Below the pieces are notes generated by a model. The model did not search any database and was not told where the DNA came from. It saw only the letters and a list, made by a program, of their open reading frames with translations. The position numbers were made by a program, and so were the translations under genes. This document shows positions 33,782 through 42,347 of a stretch of DNA of 64,000 nucleotides, in pieces; positions within the stretch are counted from its first letter, which is position 1; each line of letters begins with the position of its first letter. This stretch comes from DATJKD01 sp963728295 (lineage in GTDB: Bacteria; Pseudomonadota; Gammaproteobacteria; Steroidobacterales; Steroidobacteraceae). The stretch is from contig CAVSKB010000011.1 in NCBI GenBank assembly GCA_963728295.1, positions 806,001 to 870,000 of the forward strand, read 5' to 3'.

Positions 33782-34372
33782 ATGACAGATCAGATCCTCG
33801 AACAGATGTCGGCGTTGCTCGATGGTGAGCTGCCGCAGGACCAGATAGGACTGCTCGTGCGGCGCATGGAACGGGATACCGAGCTCAAGCGCGCCTTTGG
33901 AAGTTATGTCCTGATCGGCGAGACCCTCCGCGCGCCGGGCGGCATCACGGCGAGTTGCGGCTTCGCGACGCGGGTGCAGGCCGTCCTCGATGACGGCCAC
34001 ACCGCGCTGCCGATAGCGCCAGGCACACGTCTCGCGCGGCGCGCCGGCTGGCTCAAGCCCGCCGCGGCGGTCGCAGTGGCCGCGGGCACCGTGTTCGCGG
34101 CCGTGCTGCTGCTGCGTCCCGGCGACCAGCCGGGAGTTGGCAGCGGCGTGGCTGCCGTGGCCGACGTCGATGCGGTCTCGAACACTGTCACGGACTTCGC
34201 GGCGGCCGACAGCGCGAGCCCGACGCCAGCACAGAGCCAGCGGCTAGCGGGTTACCTGGTCGCGCACAGCCAGTTTGCGACACCGATCGGCCGGCGCAAC
34301 GTCTGGACCAGCGTACTTGCCCAGGATCCGGGCATTGCGCGGGTCGCGTACGAGACACCCGAGGACCTTTGA
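33782..34372 (+). CDS. rseA: Anti-sigma-E factor RseA
   Basis: 196-residue single-pass inner-membrane protein that holds RpoE. The N-terminal cytoplasmic domain has the family motif LEQMSALLDGELPQDQIGLL and SYVLIGETLRAP. A transmembrane span lies at about residues 97-116 (AAAVAVAAGTVFAAVLLL), followed by a periplasmic domain rich in Ala, Asp and Ser with the C-terminal YLVAHSQFATPIGRRN block. Cleavage by DegS and then RseP is the known release route; rseP is the first gene of this window. The TGA shares its last A with the rseB ATG. Confidence 0.92.
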   Translation: MTDQILEQMSALLDGELPQDQIGLLVRRMERDTELKRAFGSYVLIGETLRAPGGITASCGFATRVQAVLDDGHTALPIAPGTRLARRAGWLKPAAAVAVAAGTVFAAVLLLRPGDQPGVGSGVAAVADVDAVSNTVTDFAAADSASPTPAQSQRLAGYLVAHSQFATPIGRRNVWTSVLAQDPGIARVAYETPEDL

Positions 34373-35376
34373 TGGGAATCGCGCGGCCGGCCCTCGCCCT
34401 GTCCCTGGTGGCGGCGTTGTGCCCGGTTGCGCACGCGACGCCGGAAGAGGCCCGTGTCTGGCTCGCACGGATGAGCGACGCGCTTGCGACGCGCGAGTAC
34501 GACGGCCTCTTCACGCATTCGAATCGCCGTCAGAGCGAGACGATGCGAATCGTGCACCGCATGGAAGGCGCAAACAGCGTCGAGCGGCTCGTTTCGCTCG
34601 ATGGCAGCGGACGGGAGATCGTCCGCACTCCACGTGAGGTGCACGCCTATCTCCCCGATCGCCGCGTCGTGCTCGTCGAGCCGCGTACCGACGATGGCTC
34701 GCTGCTGAAGGCGCTGCCGACGCCGGGGGCAGAGCTCGATGCCCAGTACCTGCTCGAGGTGCGCGGCGGCTCCCGGCTCCTCGGCCGGAACGTGCGGATC
34801 ATCGAGATCCGTCCCCGCGACGGCTACCGTTACGGCTACCGGCTCTGGCTGGATGAGAAGTCGGCCATGCCGCTGCGATCGGAGATCTGCGACCAGACGG
34901 GTCGGCCCGTGGAACGAATCCAGTTCACCAAGCTCGACATGCATACCAATATGCCGGCCAGCGAGACCGAGCCGTCGGTCGACGCATCAGGTTTTCGCTG
35001 GGTGCGCTCGGCGCGGCCAGGCTCCGACCGCCGCGTGGCCATGGCCGTGGCGGGCTGGCGTGCGCTCAAGGTGCCCCCGGGATTCCGCCTGGTCGGCTCA
35101 CGTGTCCAGTCTCTGCCCGGGCATCCCATGCCGGTGCAGCACCTGGTTTTCTCCGACGGGTTCGCCTCGGTATCGGTGTTCATCGAACCCGGGTCGCGTA
35201 ATGCGCCGGCGCCAGCCGAAGCTTCGCGGATGGGGGCCGCCAGTACGTTCACGACTACGGTGCGGGGCTACATGATCACGGCCGTGGGCGAAGTGCCGCC
35301 GACCACGGTGCGTGACATCGCCACTTCGCTGGCGCCGGTCGCGGACGCGGGCGTGAGCCCACCGCCTGCCCGATAG
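34372..35376 (+). CDS. rseB: Sigma-E regulatory protein RseB/MucB
   Basis: Periplasmic protein that protects RseA from DegS and senses LPS or lipoproteins. 334 residues. A signal peptide (MGIARPALALSLVAALCP) ends at AHA. Then comes the MucB/RseB N-terminal domain with ARVWLARMSDALATREYDGLF and HRMEGANSVERLVSLDG, a middle DGYRYGYRLWLDEKSAMPLR, and the C-terminal domain with GFRLVGSR and HLVFSDGFASVSVFIEP, all standard. ATG 34372 shares one base with the rseA stop, so expression is coupled. Confidence 0.95.
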   Translation: MGIARPALALSLVAALCPVAHATPEEARVWLARMSDALATREYDGLFTHSNRRQSETMRIVHRMEGANSVERLVSLDGSGREIVRTPREVHAYLPDRRVVLVEPRTDDGSLLKALPTPGAELDAQYLLEVRGGSRLLGRNVRIIEIRPRDGYRYGYRLWLDEKSAMPLRSEICDQTGRPVERIQFTKLDMHTNMPASETEPSVDASGFRWVRSARPGSDRRVAMAVAGWRALKVPPGFRLVGSRVQSLPGHPMPVQHLVFSDGFASVSVFIEPGSRNAPAPAEASRMGAASTFTTTVRGYMITAVGEVPPTTVRDIATSLAPVADAGVSPPPAR

Positions 35377-35384
35377 AGGTTGGC

Positions 35385-35816
35385 ATGGAGATCCGGGCGC
35401 GCGTCCGAGAGGTCCATGGCGACTGGGCGCGGCTGGTCTGCGAGCAGGCCGGGCAGTGCGACCTGTGCGGCAGCGGCAGGGGCTGCGGTCTGCGCCTGAT
35501 GGGCAGCTCCAGGGAGCATCACCTTACGGTCCCGCGGGGGTCCGACCCCACGCGCCTTCTCATCGCGGGCGATGCGGTCCTGGTCTCGGTCGCCGATGGT
35601 GCAATCGTGCGGGCCACCGCGCTGATCTACCTGCTGCCCGTTGCCGGGCTGCTGGCGGGCGCGGGGCTCGCGCAGATGATGGACATGGGCGACGGGATGG
35701 CATTCCTCGGCGCGCTCGGCGGCGCGCTTGCCGGTGTGGGCTGCGGGCGACGCGCTGGAGTCCATCGGTTCCGCGTGATTCCGGCCCCGCGGGAAACCGG
35801 GGACGCGGATGCTTGA
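35385..35816 (+). CDS. rseC: RseC/MucC-like positive regulator
   Basis: 143-residue inner-membrane protein of the RseC/MucC family. The N-terminal cytoplasmic part has four Cys in the family spacing (C-DLC-GSGRG-C), a motif often proposed to bind an Fe-S cluster. Two membrane spans follow (about 78-98 and 104-124), then a basic C terminus. Homologues are implicated in sigma-E activity and in RsxC/SoxR reduction. 8 bases after rseB and overlapping the glutaredoxin-like gene by 8 bases. Confidence 0.9.
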   Translation: MEIRARVREVHGDWARLVCEQAGQCDLCGSGRGCGLRLMGSSREHHLTVPRGSDPTRLLIAGDAVLVSVADGAIVRATALIYLLPVAGLLAGAGLAQMMDMGDGMAFLGALGGALAGVGCGRRAGVHRFRVIPAPRETGDADA

Positions 35817-36057
35817 GACCCATCCTGGGCTCGTACTCTATGTTCGCGAAGGTTGTCACCTGTGCGAGCAGTTCCTGATGGACCTGTCGCTCGAGATCGG
35901 TCCCGCCGTGGAGCGCCTGGTCGTCGTTGACGTGGATGGCGACCCGGACCTCGCGACCCGCTACGGGCTGCGCGTACCGGTGCTTGCGGTCGGTGCCGAC
36001 GTGCTCTGCGAGGGGGTGCTGGACCCGGAACGGTTGCGCGCGGCAATACGGCTATAA
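35809..36057 (+). CDS. Glutaredoxin-like protein (DUF836)
   Basis: 82-residue thioredoxin-fold protein. The redox motif CHLC is near the N terminus (VREGCHLCEQFL), followed by the cis-Pro loop RVPVLAVG and the ending LDPERLRAAIRL. This short glutaredoxin-like family (PF05768) commonly sits between rseC/mucD and lepA. It shares 8 bases with rseC, so the two may act together, perhaps on the Cys cluster of RseC (speculative). Its substrate is unknown. Confidence 0.85.
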   Translation: MLETHPGLVLYVREGCHLCEQFLMDLSLEIGPAVERLVVVDVDGDPDLATRYGLRVPVLAVGADVLCEGVLDPERLRAAIRL

Positions 36058-36119
36058 TTGCTGGCTTTCGCCCGCGCTCAGGGCTAAAGGAACCTCGCAC
36101 GCGGTCGTGCCATGCGAGG
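36053..36119 (+). promoter_or_regulatory. Consensus -10 box and leader hairpin before lepA
   Basis: TATAAT at 36053-36058 is a perfect sigma-70 -10 box overlapping the end of the glutaredoxin-like gene. The only -35-like hexamer, TTGCGC at 36034-36039, is just 13 bases away, which is short. In the leader, CCTCGCA (36093-36099) and TGCGAGG (36113-36119) form a 7-bp stem with a 13-base loop. A dedicated lepA-lepB promoter is plausible. Confidence 0.45.
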
Positions 36120-36147
36120 CCAAGACTTCGGTTCCGTAAGCCCCTCA

Positions 36148-37944
36148 ATGAATCTGATCCGCAACTTCTCGATCATCGCGCACGTCGATCACGGCAAGTC
36201 CACGCTCGCCGACCGCTTCATCCAGCTCTGCGGCGGTCTCGAGGCGCGCGAGATGCAGGCCCAGGTGCTCGACACGATGGCGCTGGAGCGCGAGCGCGGC
36301 ATAACGATCAAGGCGCAGAGCGTGTCGCTGCGCTATGCCGCACGCGACGGGCGCACCTACCAGCTGAACATGATCGACACACCCGGACACGTCGATTTCT
36401 CCTACGAGGTGTCGCGCTCGCTCGCCGCCGGCGAAGGGGCGCTGCTGGTGGTCGACGCCGCACAGGGCGTGGAGGCGCAGAGCGTTGCGAACTGCTACAC
36501 GGCGCTCGAGCAGGGCCTGGAGGTCGTGCCGGTGCTGAACAAGATCGATCTGCCCTCGGCCGACCCCGACAAGGTCATCAGGGAAATCGAGGAAATCATC
36601 GGCATCGAGGCGCGTGATGCCGTGCGAGTGAGCGCCAAGACCGGCGAAAACGTCGAGGAGCTGCTCGAGGCGCTCGTCGCGCGCATACCCGCGCCGAGCG
36701 GAAGCGAGGATGCGCCGGCGCAGGCGCTCATCATCGATTCGTGGTTCGACAACTATGTGGGTGTCGTGTCGCTGGTCAGGGTCAAGAACGGGTCGCTCAA
36801 GACCGGCCAGAAGATCCGCATCTGGTCGACCGGGCGCACCTACCAGATCGACCGGCTCGGCCGGTTCACGCCGAAATCGGTGGCGACCGAGACGCTCGCC
36901 ACCGGTGAGATCGGGTTCGTGATCGCGGGCGTGAAGGAGATCGACGGCGCGCCGGTGGGCGACACGATCACGGGCGAGAGCCGCCCGGCCGCCGCACCGT
37001 TGCCCGGATTCAAGCAGATAAAACCGCGCGTATTCGCGGGACTCTTTCCGGTGCGCTCCGAGGACTATGAGTCCTTCCGCGACGCGCTGGCGAAGCTCAA
37101 GCTCAACGACTCGGCCCTGCATTACGAGCCGGAGGTGTCCACCGCGCTCGGCTTCGGCTTCCGCTGCGGTTTTCTCGGCCTGCTCCACATGGACATCGTG
37201 CAGGAGCGTCTGGAGCGTGAGTACCAGATCGACCTGGTGACGAGCGCGCCGACCGTGGTCTACGAGGTCGCCACCGACGACGGCGAGACACTCCTGGTCG
37301 ACAACCCCGCGAAACTCCCGCCCGTGGACCGGATTGCCGAGATCCGCGAGCCGATCATCGTCGCCAACCTCCTGCTGCCCCCGGACTACGTCGGCCCGGT
37401 GATGAAGCTCTGTCTCGACAAGCGAGGCGTTCAGAAGAAGCTGCAGTATCTCGGCAGCCAGGTGTCCATGCAGTACGAGCTGCCGCTCGCCGAGGTGGTG
37501 CTCGATTTTTTCGACCGCCTCAAGTCCGTCAGTCGTGGTTATGCCTCGTTCGACTACGAGTTCGACCGCTTCCAGGCGGCGCCCCTCTCACGGCTGGACA
37601 TACTGATCAACGGCGACCGGGTCGATGCGCTGTCGATCATCAGCCATCGCGACAGCGCCTATCAGCGCGGGCGCGATCTGGTCGACAAGATGCAGGAGCT
37701 GATTCCGCGGCAGATGTTCGAGGTCGCCATCCAGGCCGCGATCGGCTCGCACGTCATCGCGCGCTCGACCGTCAAGGCCCTGCGCAAGAACGTCACGGCG
37801 AAGTGCTACGGGGGCGATGTGAGCCGCAAGCGCAAGCTGCTCGAGAAGCAGAAGGAGGGCAAGAAGCGCATGAAGCAGCTGGGCCAGGTCGAGATCCCGC
37901 AGGAAGCCTTTCTTGCCGTCCTGCAGGTCGGCCGCAAGGACTAA
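36148..37944 (+). CDS. lepA: Elongation factor 4 (LepA)
   Basis: Ribosome-associated translational GTPase. 598 residues (599 in E. coli) from ATG 36148, which begins NLIRNFSIIAHVDHGKST; an upstream ATG at 36112 is in frame but not conserved. GTPase motifs: G1 AHVDHGKST, G2 region RERGITIKAQ, G3 DTPGHVDF, G4 NKID, G5 SAKTG. Domain II and the LepA-specific C-terminal domain follow (QAAIGSHVIARSTVKALRKN, AKCYGGDVSRKRKLLEKQK). Upstream of lepB, the classic lepAB operon. Confidence 0.97.
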   Translation: MNLIRNFSIIAHVDHGKSTLADRFIQLCGGLEAREMQAQVLDTMALERERGITIKAQSVSLRYAARDGRTYQLNMIDTPGHVDFSYEVSRSLAAGEGALLVVDAAQGVEAQSVANCYTALEQGLEVVPVLNKIDLPSADPDKVIREIEEIIGIEARDAVRVSAKTGENVEELLEALVARIPAPSGSEDAPAQALIIDSWFDNYVGVVSLVRVKNGSLKTGQKIRIWSTGRTYQIDRLGRFTPKSVATETLATGEIGFVIAGVKEIDGAPVGDTITGESRPAAAPLPGFKQIKPRVFAGLFPVRSEDYESFRDALAKLKLNDSALHYEPEVSTALGFGFRCGFLGLLHMDIVQERLEREYQIDLVTSAPTVVYEVATDDGETLLVDNPAKLPPVDRIAEIREPIIVANLLLPPDYVGPVMKLCLDKRGVQKKLQYLGSQVSMQYELPLAEVVLDFFDRLKSVSRGYASFDYEFDRFQAAPLSRLDILINGDRVDALSIISHRDSAYQRGRDLVDKMQELIPRQMFEVAIQAAIGSHVIARSTVKALRKNVTAKCYGGDVSRKRKLLEKQKEGKKRMKQLGQVEIPQEAFLAVLQVGRKD

Positions 37945-38029
37945 CGGCGTGCCGATCACGAAAAATAACGCAAGACATTGATGGCGCGCGGGAAATGAAC
38001 AATACTCGCGCCCGATCTCGAGGTGATGC

Positions 38030-38821
38030 TTGATCCTGGACTTCTCGTTCGCACTCGTCGTGGCAACGCTCGTCACCGGCCTCATCTGGGCCGCCGATGC
38101 CTGGTATTTCCGGCCGATCCGCGTGCAGCGCGCCGGTGCACTGGCAGCGAGCGGGCCACTCCGGGAACCGGTGATCGTCGAGTACGCGCGCTCGTTCTTC
38201 CCGATCATCCTGATCGTACTCCTCATCCGCTCCTTTCTATTCGAGCCGTTTCGTATCCCTTCGGATTCGATGATGCCAACGCTGCTCGACGGGGATTTCA
38301 TCTTCGTGAACAAGTTCACCTACGGGCTGCGGCTGCCGGTGGTGAACGCCGAGATTGTCGATCTCGGCTCGCCCCAGCGCGGCGACGTGGTCGTGTTCCG
38401 TCTGCCGTCGGACCCATCGACGAACTACATCAAGCGCCTCGTCGGCCTGCCGGGCGACCACATCGTGGTCGCGGACAAGCGGGTATATGTCAACGGCGAC
38501 CTGCAGCCGGTCGAGCTCGACGGCGTATTTCAAGCCATGAACAGCACACCGCTTGCGCAGATCGCATTCGAGCAGCTCGGCGAGGCGCGTCACCGGGTGC
38601 TCTACATCGACGAACGTCCGTCGGTAGACTACGACGGCGTGGTGCCGGAAGGTCACTACTTCTTCATGGGCGACAACCGGGACAACAGCCGCGACAGCCG
38701 CTTTCCCGAAGTGGGCTATGTGCCGACCGGCAACGTCGTCGGCAAGGCCGTGCGCATCTGGCTCAACTGGAACCTACCCAACGCGCCGATCTGGAACCGC
38801 ATCGGCGACGCGATTCACTGA
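38030..38821 (+). CDS. lepB: Signal peptidase I LepB
   Basis: Inner-membrane protease removing signal peptides from exported proteins. 263 residues from a TTG at 38030, preceded by GAGGTG at 4 bases; no in-frame ATG is suitable. Two N-terminal membrane spans (about 3-22 and 55-73). The catalytic Ser is residue 80 in IPSDSMMPTLLDGDFI, and the catalytic Lys is residue 135 in TNYIKRLVGLPGD. Box E is present as GHYFFMGDNRDNSRDSR. About 85 bases separate it from lepA. Confidence 0.94.
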   Translation: MILDFSFALVVATLVTGLIWAADAWYFRPIRVQRAGALAASGPLREPVIVEYARSFFPIILIVLLIRSFLFEPFRIPSDSMMPTLLDGDFIFVNKFTYGLRLPVVNAEIVDLGSPQRGDVVVFRLPSDPSTNYIKRLVGLPGDHIVVADKRVYVNGDLQPVELDGVFQAMNSTPLAQIAFEQLGEARHRVLYIDERPSVDYDGVVPEGHYFFMGDNRDNSRDSRFPEVGYVPTGNVVGKAVRIWLNWNLPNAPIWNRIGDAIH

Positions 38822-38840
38822 ACCCATCCGGAGTCGAAGC

Positions 38841-39206
38841 ATGAAGCAGCGTCAGCGTGGCATGACCTTCCTCGGGATCCTGACGATCCTGATTATCCTC
38901 GGGGCCGCCATCTACGGAGGCATACGCGCCGTACCGGTGTACCTCGAGTACATGGAAGTCTCACGGGCGATGGAGCAGGTAAAGGACGAACACGCCGCGA
39001 TCGAGACCAGCGCGCAGATGATCCGCAACTCGCTGGAGCGGCGCTGGGACGTGGAGGATATCAAGGGGCTGGACTGGAAGGACGTCGAGATCAAGAAGAC
39101 GAGCGAGGGTTTCGAGGTCCGCTCCGAGTACGAGGTTGAGCAGCCCTTCGCCGGGAATCTCTTCCTGCTGCTCAAATTCGACAAGACGGTCGTCATCCCG
39201 CAGTGA
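38841..39206 (+). CDS. DUF4845 membrane protein
   Basis: 121-residue protein with one N-terminal membrane segment (residues 8-28, MTFLGILTILIILGAAIYGG) preceded by a basic stretch, resembling a pilin-like signal anchor. The rest is an extracytoplasmic alpha/beta domain (AVPVYLEYMEVSRAMEQV, then RWDVEDIKGLDWKDVEI). DUF4845 proteins are regularly found between lepB and rnc; their function is unknown. GGAG precedes the ATG by 7 bases. Confidence 0.85.
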   Translation: MKQRQRGMTFLGILTILIILGAAIYGGIRAVPVYLEYMEVSRAMEQVKDEHAAIETSAQMIRNSLERRWDVEDIKGLDWKDVEIKKTSEGFEVRSEYEVEQPFAGNLFLLLKFDKTVVIPQ

Positions 39207-39213
39207 TCCTTCC

Positions 39214-39900
39214 GTGCTGACGCCGGAGAGCTGGGCGGCAGCGCGGCTGGGACATCGATTCGCCGATTCCTCGGTGCTGACGGCGGCCTTGACGCATCGC
39301 AGCGCCGGCAGGATCAACTATGAGCGCCTGGAATTCCTGGGCGACGCGGTACTGACCCTGATTGTCTCCGACCTCCTTTACCGCGAATTCCCTGCTGCAA
39401 GCGAGGGCGATCTGAGCCGGTATCGGGCGACGCTGGTGAGCGGGTCGATGCTTGCGGCGGTGGCGACCGAGCTTGGGCTCGGCGAACAGCTCCGTCTCGG
39501 GGGCGGGGAGCTCAAGTCCGGAGGATTCCGGCGCGGCTCGATCCTCGCCGACGCGCTCGAGGGAGTGATCGGGGCGGTCTACGTGGATGGTGGTTTCGAC
39601 GCCGCCCGTGCAGTGATCGGCCACGTCTATGCTGGTCGCCTCGAGCGGCTGCCGATACCGCACGAGCTCAAGGATGCGAAGACGCGCCTGCAGGAAGAGC
39701 TGCAGCGCCGCGGCCTCCCCCTGCCGGCGTACGTCGTGGAAAGCGTCAGCGGAGAGCCGCACGAACAGCATTTCGCCGTCGCCTGCCAAGTCACGGCGCT
39801 CGGTCTGAAGACACAGGGCCAGGGTTCGAGCCGCCGCCGCGCGGAACAGGAGGCGGCGCAAAGGTTGCTTGACGCGCTCGCCGGCGAGACCGCCTCATGA
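39214..39900 (+). CDS. rnc: Ribonuclease III
   Basis: Double-strand-specific endoribonuclease that processes rRNA and mRNAs. 228 residues (226 in E. coli) from a GTG at 39214. The signature is YERLEFLGDAVLTLIVSDLL. The catalytic acidic region continues with SILADALEGVIGAVYVDGGF. The C-terminal double-stranded RNA-binding domain runs from DAKTRLQEELQRRGLPLPAY to QGSSRRRAEQEAAQRLLDAL. The stop overlaps the era ATG (ATGA). Confidence 0.96.
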   Translation: MLTPESWAAARLGHRFADSSVLTAALTHRSAGRINYERLEFLGDAVLTLIVSDLLYREFPAASEGDLSRYRATLVSGSMLAAVATELGLGEQLRLGGGELKSGGFRRGSILADALEGVIGAVYVDGGFDAARAVIGHVYAGRLERLPIPHELKDAKTRLQEELQRRGLPLPAYVVESVSGEPHEQHFAVACQVTALGLKTQGQGSSRRRAEQEAAQRLLDALAGETAS

Positions 39901-40829
39901 GCGACATGGCGAAACCCGAGGGCGGTGACGAGGGTAACACCCGCTGCGGCTTCGCGGCCCTCGTCGGGCGGCCGAACGTCGGTAAGTCGACGCTGCTCAA
40001 TGCGTTGCTCGGCAGGAAGCTCTCGATCGTGAGCCCCAAGCCGCAGACAACCCGCAACCGGATACACGGCGTCCTGACCCGTCCGGGGCTGCAGATCGTG
40101 TTCGTCGATCTGCCGGGTCTGCACGACAACCAGAGCCGCGCAATAAACCGCTGCATGAACCGCACGGCGCTCGCGTCGCTCGCCGATTCGGACGTCAACG
40201 TGTTCGTGATCGAGGCGCTGCGATTCACGCCCGAGGACGAGCGCGCTCTCGAGCGGCTCAAGGCCGCCGGCCGGCCAGTGATCCTGCTGGTGAACAAGAT
40301 CGACCGCGCCCGTCCGCGCGAGCGGCTGCTGCCCTTTGTCGCGGACGTGTCGTCAAAAGCAGGGTTTGCCGAAGTGCTGCTGGTGTCGGCGCTGCGCAGC
40401 GACGGCATCGACCGCCTGCCCGGGCTGATCGCGAGCTATCTCCCTGAATCGCCGCTGCTCTATCCTCCGGACCAGCTGACCGACGTCAGCGAACGCTTCA
40501 TGGCAGCCGAGATCATTCGCGAGAAGCTCACGCTGCGGCTGCAGGACGAGCTCCCGTACGGTCTCTCCGTAGAGATCGAGAACATGGGACCCCTCGAGGA
40601 CGAGCCGGGGAAGCTGCTCGTGCAGGCCGTCGTCTGGGTCGAGCGCACGGGCCAGAAAGCCATCGTCATCGGCAAGGGCGGCGAACGGTTGAAGGAGATC
40701 GGCCGTCTGGCACGCCTCGAGCTCAAGGATCACTTCGGGCAACCGGTGCACCTCGAGCTCTGGGTCAAGGTCAAGGAAGACTGGTCCGACAGCGAAGCGG
40801 CGCTCAGGAGCTTCGGGTACGACACGTGA
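39897..40829 (+). CDS. era: GTPase Era
   Basis: Ras-like GTPase with a KH domain needed for 30S ribosome maturation. 310 residues. G1 is GRPNVGKSTLLNALLG, G2 TTRNRIHG, G4 NKIDRARPR, G5 SALRSDGI. G3 reads DLPGLHDN where DTPGLH is usual, a conservative but uncommon Thr-to-Leu change (seen directly). The KH domain contains VERTGQKAIVIGKGGERLKE. The protein starts about 12 residues before the normal N terminus. The overlaps with rnc and recO are both ATGA/GTGA type. Confidence 0.96.
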   Translation: MSDMAKPEGGDEGNTRCGFAALVGRPNVGKSTLLNALLGRKLSIVSPKPQTTRNRIHGVLTRPGLQIVFVDLPGLHDNQSRAINRCMNRTALASLADSDVNVFVIEALRFTPEDERALERLKAAGRPVILLVNKIDRARPRERLLPFVADVSSKAGFAEVLLVSALRSDGIDRLPGLIASYLPESPLLYPPDQLTDVSERFMAAEIIREKLTLRLQDELPYGLSVEIENMGPLEDEPGKLLVQAVVWVERTGQKAIVIGKGGERLKEIGRLARLELKDHFGQPVHLELWVKVKEDWSDSEAALRSFGYDT

Positions 40830-41579
40830 GCGGCAGCGACAGACGCATCCGGCTCGAGCCTGCCTTCCTGCTGCATCACTATCCGTGGCGGGACTCGAGC
40901 CGCATCCTCGAGCTCCTGACGCAGTCGCACGGCAGGGTGAGTGTCTTCGCGCGCGCGGCGCGGCGTAGCGGATCCGGCCTCGCCGCCGCACTGCAGCCGT
41001 TCTCAGAGCTGCTGGTGAGCTTCAGCCTGAGGGGAGAGGCGGGGCAGCTGACGGGCGTCGAACACGTCGCGCCAGCGGCTGCGCAGTTGCCCGCGTCCCA
41101 GCTCATGAGCGCTTACTACGCGAACGAGCTCCTGCTGAGGCTGCTGCCGAAAGGCGATCCACACCCGCGTCTCTACGGGGCGTATGCCGCGCTCGTCAAC
41201 GCGCTCGCCGCACCGCAGGCCGATCCGGCGGGCGCCCTGCGCATCTTCGAGAAGCGCCTGCTCGGGGAGCTCGGATATGGGCTCAACCTCGAGACCGAGA
41301 CCTCGACCGGCCGCCCCGTCGAGGCGCAGCGAAGCTACCGATATCGCGTGGACAGCGGGCCGGAGCTCGTGAATGGAGTCGCCGAAGGAAGCTTGATATT
41401 TTGCGGCTCGTCGCTGCTGGCGCTCGCCAGGGAGACGCTCGATGACGCGCGGAGCGTAGCCGATGCGCGGCGGCTGCTTCGCGCGGCGCTCGAACAGGTG
41501 CCTGGACGGCCGCGAGTTGCGGACACGCCAGGTGGCGCTCGCGATGCGTGCGCTGGGACGCGATGCAGGCGCGGGCTGA
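40826..41579 (+). CDS. recO: DNA repair protein RecO (one frame break)
   Basis: RecFOR recombination mediator. N-terminal OB fold: EPAFLLHHYPWRDSSRILEL and RVSVFARAARRSGS; then SAYYANELLLRLLPKGDPHP and LRIFEKRLLGELGYGLNLE in the helical domain. An extra G at 41497-41498 shifts the frame by +1; removing it gives CLDGRELRTRQVALAMRALG and the stop at 41577, for a 250-residue protein of normal length. Start: GTG 40826 overlapping the era stop. 12 bases before pdxJ. Confidence 0.92.
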
Positions 41580-41591
41580 CGGGAGCGGAGG

Positions 41592-42347
41592 ATGAAGGCG
41601 ATCCATCTCGGGGTGAACATCGATCATGTGGCGACGCTGCGCCAGGTGCGGCGCGCCACGTATCCCGATCCGTTGCTCGCAGCGCTGATTGCCGAGCAGT
41701 CCGGCGCCGACAACATTACCCTGCATCTGCGCGAGGACCGTCGTCACATCCAGGACCATGACGTGCGCCGGCTGCGTGCCGCGCTGCAGACCCGAATGAA
41801 CCTGGAGCTCGCCGCGACCGACCCGATGGTTGCGTTCGCGCGGGAGGTCCGGCCGCAGGATTGCTGTCTGGTGCCAGAGCGGCGGGAGGAGGTCACTACC
41901 GAGGGCGGGCTCGACGTGGCGGGCCAGCTCCCGCGCCTGACGCAGGTCTGCCGGGCGCTCGCCGGCGACGGAATCCGCGTATCGCTGTTCATCGATCCCG
42001 AGACACGCCAGATCGAGGCTTCGCGGGCGGCGGGGGCTTCCGTGGTCGAACTGCACACCGGCGCATACGCGGAGGCGACCGGGGAGCGCCGGGCGCTCGA
42101 GCTCGCGCGCATCGCGGACGCGGCGCGGCTCGGTGCCTCGCTCGGACTCACCGTTCACGCCGGGCACGGCCTGCACTATCACAACGTCCAGCCCGTGGCG
42201 GCAATCGACGAGATCGTCGAGCTCAACATCGGGCACGCGATCGTCGCGCGCGCGATCGTGGCCGGCATCGCCGCGGCGGTCAGCGAGATGAAGGCGCTGA
42301 TGCTCGATGCGCGTCGGTCGCGGCCGGCGCCGCGGGGCGCCGGCTGA
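41592..42347 (+). CDS. pdxJ: Pyridoxine 5'-phosphate synthase PdxJ
   Basis: Last step of deoxyxylulose-5-phosphate-dependent vitamin B6 synthesis. 251 residues. Motifs: LGVNIDHVATLRQVR, LHLREDRRHIQDHDV, the catalytic-region block CLVPERREEVTTEGGLD, SLFIDPETRQIEA, VELHTGAYAEA, and GHGLHYHNVQPVAAI with NIGHAIVARAI at the end. Strong Shine-Dalgarno (GGAGCGGAGG) directly before the ATG. Followed by acpS with a 1-base overlap, the conserved pdxJ-acpS pair. Confidence 0.96.
   Translation: MKAIHLGVNIDHVATLRQVRRATYPDPLLAALIAEQSGADNITLHLREDRRHIQDHDVRRLRAALQTRMNLELAATDPMVAFAREVRPQDCCLVPERREEVTTEGGLDVAGQLPRLTQVCRALAGDGIRVSLFIDPETRQIEASRAAGASVVELHTGAYAEATGERRALELARIADAARLGASLGLTVHAGHGLHYHNVQPVAAIDEIVELNIGHAIVARAIVAGIAAAVSEMKALMLDARRSRPAPRGAG

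Noticed and set aside
33782..34372. rseA as a generic membrane protein unrelated to RpoE
   Set aside because: The SALLDGEL motif, single span and position between rpoE and rseB fit RseA.
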